Shown here: one piece after another, positions 7,057 to 7,821 of the stretch
Numbering within the stretch: position 1 is the first letter of the stretch
Layout of the letters: the number at the start of each line of letters is the position of its first letter
Origin: Bacteroidales bacterium
Lineage (GTDB): Bacteria; Bacteroidota; Bacteroidia; Bacteroidales; UBA1556
Assembly (NCBI GenBank): GCA_029939445.1
Contig: JAOZSY010000123.1
Location: 1 to 7,821, forward strand
DNA: 7,821 bases
Reading direction: 5' to 3'
The notes under the pieces: generated by a model
What the model saw: only the letters and a program-made list of their open reading frames with translations
What the model was told of the DNA's origin: nothing
Database searches by the model: none
Made by a program: the position numbers and the translations under genes

Positions 7057-7229
7057 ATTTCAATATTTCTTTATAATTGTTATATGTTAACTTCACTATA
7101 ATTACTGTACTAATAATTGCAAAAAGGCTTTTTGTATTAAGTGGTTGATATGATTGATATTATCAGATAATACTTATTTATATACTTTTTTAAGAGTAGT
7201 ATTTTATCAAATAAAGTTGCTAATTATTC

Positions 7230-7256
7230 TATTTTTTGCGATATTCGCAAATAATA
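7230..7256. promoter_or_regulatory. Operator-like palindrome upstream of the HTH gene
   Basis: Perfect 7-bp arms TTTGCGA (7235-7241) and TCGCAAA (7245-7251) flank a TAT centre. Past one mismatch (7234/7252) the symmetry continues for four more pairs to 7230 and 7256. The left half contains TATTTTTTG (7230-7238), a near match to a -7 box with one extra base, 52 nt before the ATG at 7291. This placement suits a dimeric regulator that represses its own gene. The function is inferred. Confidence 0.45.
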
Positions 7257-7290
7257 ATTCTGATATTATTAAAATATAATAATAAGATAT

Positions 7291-7821
7291 ATGGAACAAA
7301 ATGAATTTCTTAGAAAAATAGAAGATATAATTCCTGCAAATACTAATTTGGTATCAGAGTTAACAGAAGTGCTAGATATTAGTTCAGATAGTGCTTACCG
7401 TAGGTTAAGAGGGTCTACGTTATTAACTATAAGTGAAGTGTCAAAGTTGTGCAAGCATTATAGTATATCATTTGACGTATTTAATGATACCGATGTTAAT
7501 AATGTAACTTTTTCATTTTTAGAATTGAATTATTCAATGGAAAGCTTTGAGAAGTACCTTGCAAGTATGTTGAAAGATTTGAAACTGATTAAAAATGCTA
7601 AAAAGCATAAGATTACATATGCTTGCGAGGATATTCCAATTTTTTATAATTATAAGTATCCTTTACTTGGAGCTTATAAAATATTTTATTGGATGGAGGC
7701 AATCCTAAATACGAGCAATGATGCAAATAAGAAATTTAGTATTGATTATGTTCCTAAAAATATTAGTGAATTAAGTAAGGAAATATATACTACCTATATA
7801 GAGACTCCTTCAGTAGAAATC
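7291..7821 (+). CDS. Helix-turn-helix transcriptional regulator, partial (C-terminus beyond the right edge)
   Basis: The open frame from the ATG at 7291 runs 177 codons to the window edge without a stop. An in-frame TAA at 7270-7272 and no other in-frame ATG between them fix this start. Residues 17-62 form an HTH domain: LVSELTEVLDI leads into the recognition-type stretch SSDSAYRRLRG (31-41), then LTISEVSKLCKHYSIS. This motif is typical of a Bacteroidota group of XRE/BetR-like regulators of about 250-300 residues. The rest (75-177) is probably helical, has several aromatic residues, and shows no domain I can name. A GC-containing palindrome directly upstream may be its operator. The divergent CsgG-like gene is a possible target, but that is only inferred from position. 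Confidence 0.75.
   Translation, partial: MEQNEFLRKIEDIIPANTNLVSELTEVLDISSDSAYRRLRGSTLLTISEVSKLCKHYSISFDVFNDTDVNNVTFSFLELNYSMESFEKYLASMLKDLKLIKNAKKHKITYACEDIPIFYNYKYPLLGAYKIFYWMEAILNTSNDANKKFSIDYVPKNISELSKEIYTTYIETPSVEI

Larger units (their letters stand above)
7000..7290. other. Divergent intergenic region with promoters and palindromes
   Basis: This is 291 nt of very AT-rich sequence between two divergent genes. It holds a minus-strand -7 box (7049-7056), an odd-centred palindrome CAAAAAG-G-CTTTTTG (7120-7134), a 9-bp imperfect tandem repeat (GGTTGATAT at 7143-7151, GATTGATAT at 7152-7160), a palindrome TATTATC-A-GATAATA (7158-7172) and a GC-containing palindrome at 7230-7256. No ORF longer than a few codons is present. 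Confidence 0.6.

Noticed and set aside
7120..7140. CAAAAAGGCTTTTTGT as an intrinsic terminator
   Set aside because: The symmetry centre leaves no room for a loop without losing the only GC pairs, and no gene ends nearby on the plus strand.

Overview
The window looks like a chromosomal segment of an AT-rich member of the Bacteroidota. Four things point there: the gene order moxR, DUF58, DUF4381-like, batA, batB, batC (the Bat 'aerotolerance' operon layout of that phylum); TAnnTTTG promoter -7 boxes; a general lack of Shine-Dalgarno sequences; and an HTH regulator with an S-x-DSAYRR-x-RG recognition motif that I associate with this phylum. The genus cannot be told from the sequence.

Positions 1-5550 hold six tightly packed minus-strand genes, transcribed right to left: a MoxR AAA+ ATPase, a soluble DUF58 protein with a VWA-like metal site, a single-pass membrane protein with a periplasmic beta-rich part and a cytoplasmic DUF4381-like helical part, two membrane-anchored VWA proteins (BatA and BatB), and the start of a TPR protein (BatC) that runs off the left edge inside a Lys-Asp hexamer repeat. 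Spacing is 66, 26, -4, 12 and 3 nt, so this is very probably one operon. A TAnnTTTG box lies 52 nt before moxR. batD and batE would be expected beyond position 1. By family knowledge, the MoxR ATPase acts on metal-dependent VWA partners (DUF58, BatA, BatB), while the DUF4381-like protein and BatC add periplasmic or protein-interaction parts of an envelope-associated complex. Its exact biochemical job is unsettled in the literature as I know it.

Positions 5551-5865 are intergenic. They hold the bat promoter, a 14-codon plus-strand ORF followed by an open but ATG-less stretch, and a strong hairpin whose U-tract faces the plus strand although both flanking genes are on the minus strand.

Positions 5866-6999 (minus) encode a secreted protein with a CsgG/FlgO/TolB-N-like N-terminal domain joined to a beta-rich, probably outer-membrane barrel-like, C-terminal half. 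A 291-nt divergent intergenic region follows, with several odd-centred palindromes. From 7291 a plus-strand HTH regulator begins and runs off the right edge. The best palindrome lies just upstream of it, over its likely promoter.

There are no rRNA or tRNA genes, insertion sequences or CRISPR arrays. The Bat operon is a known system. The less explained parts are the CsgG-like/barrel protein, the misoriented terminator region, and the palindrome-rich divergent promoter region.
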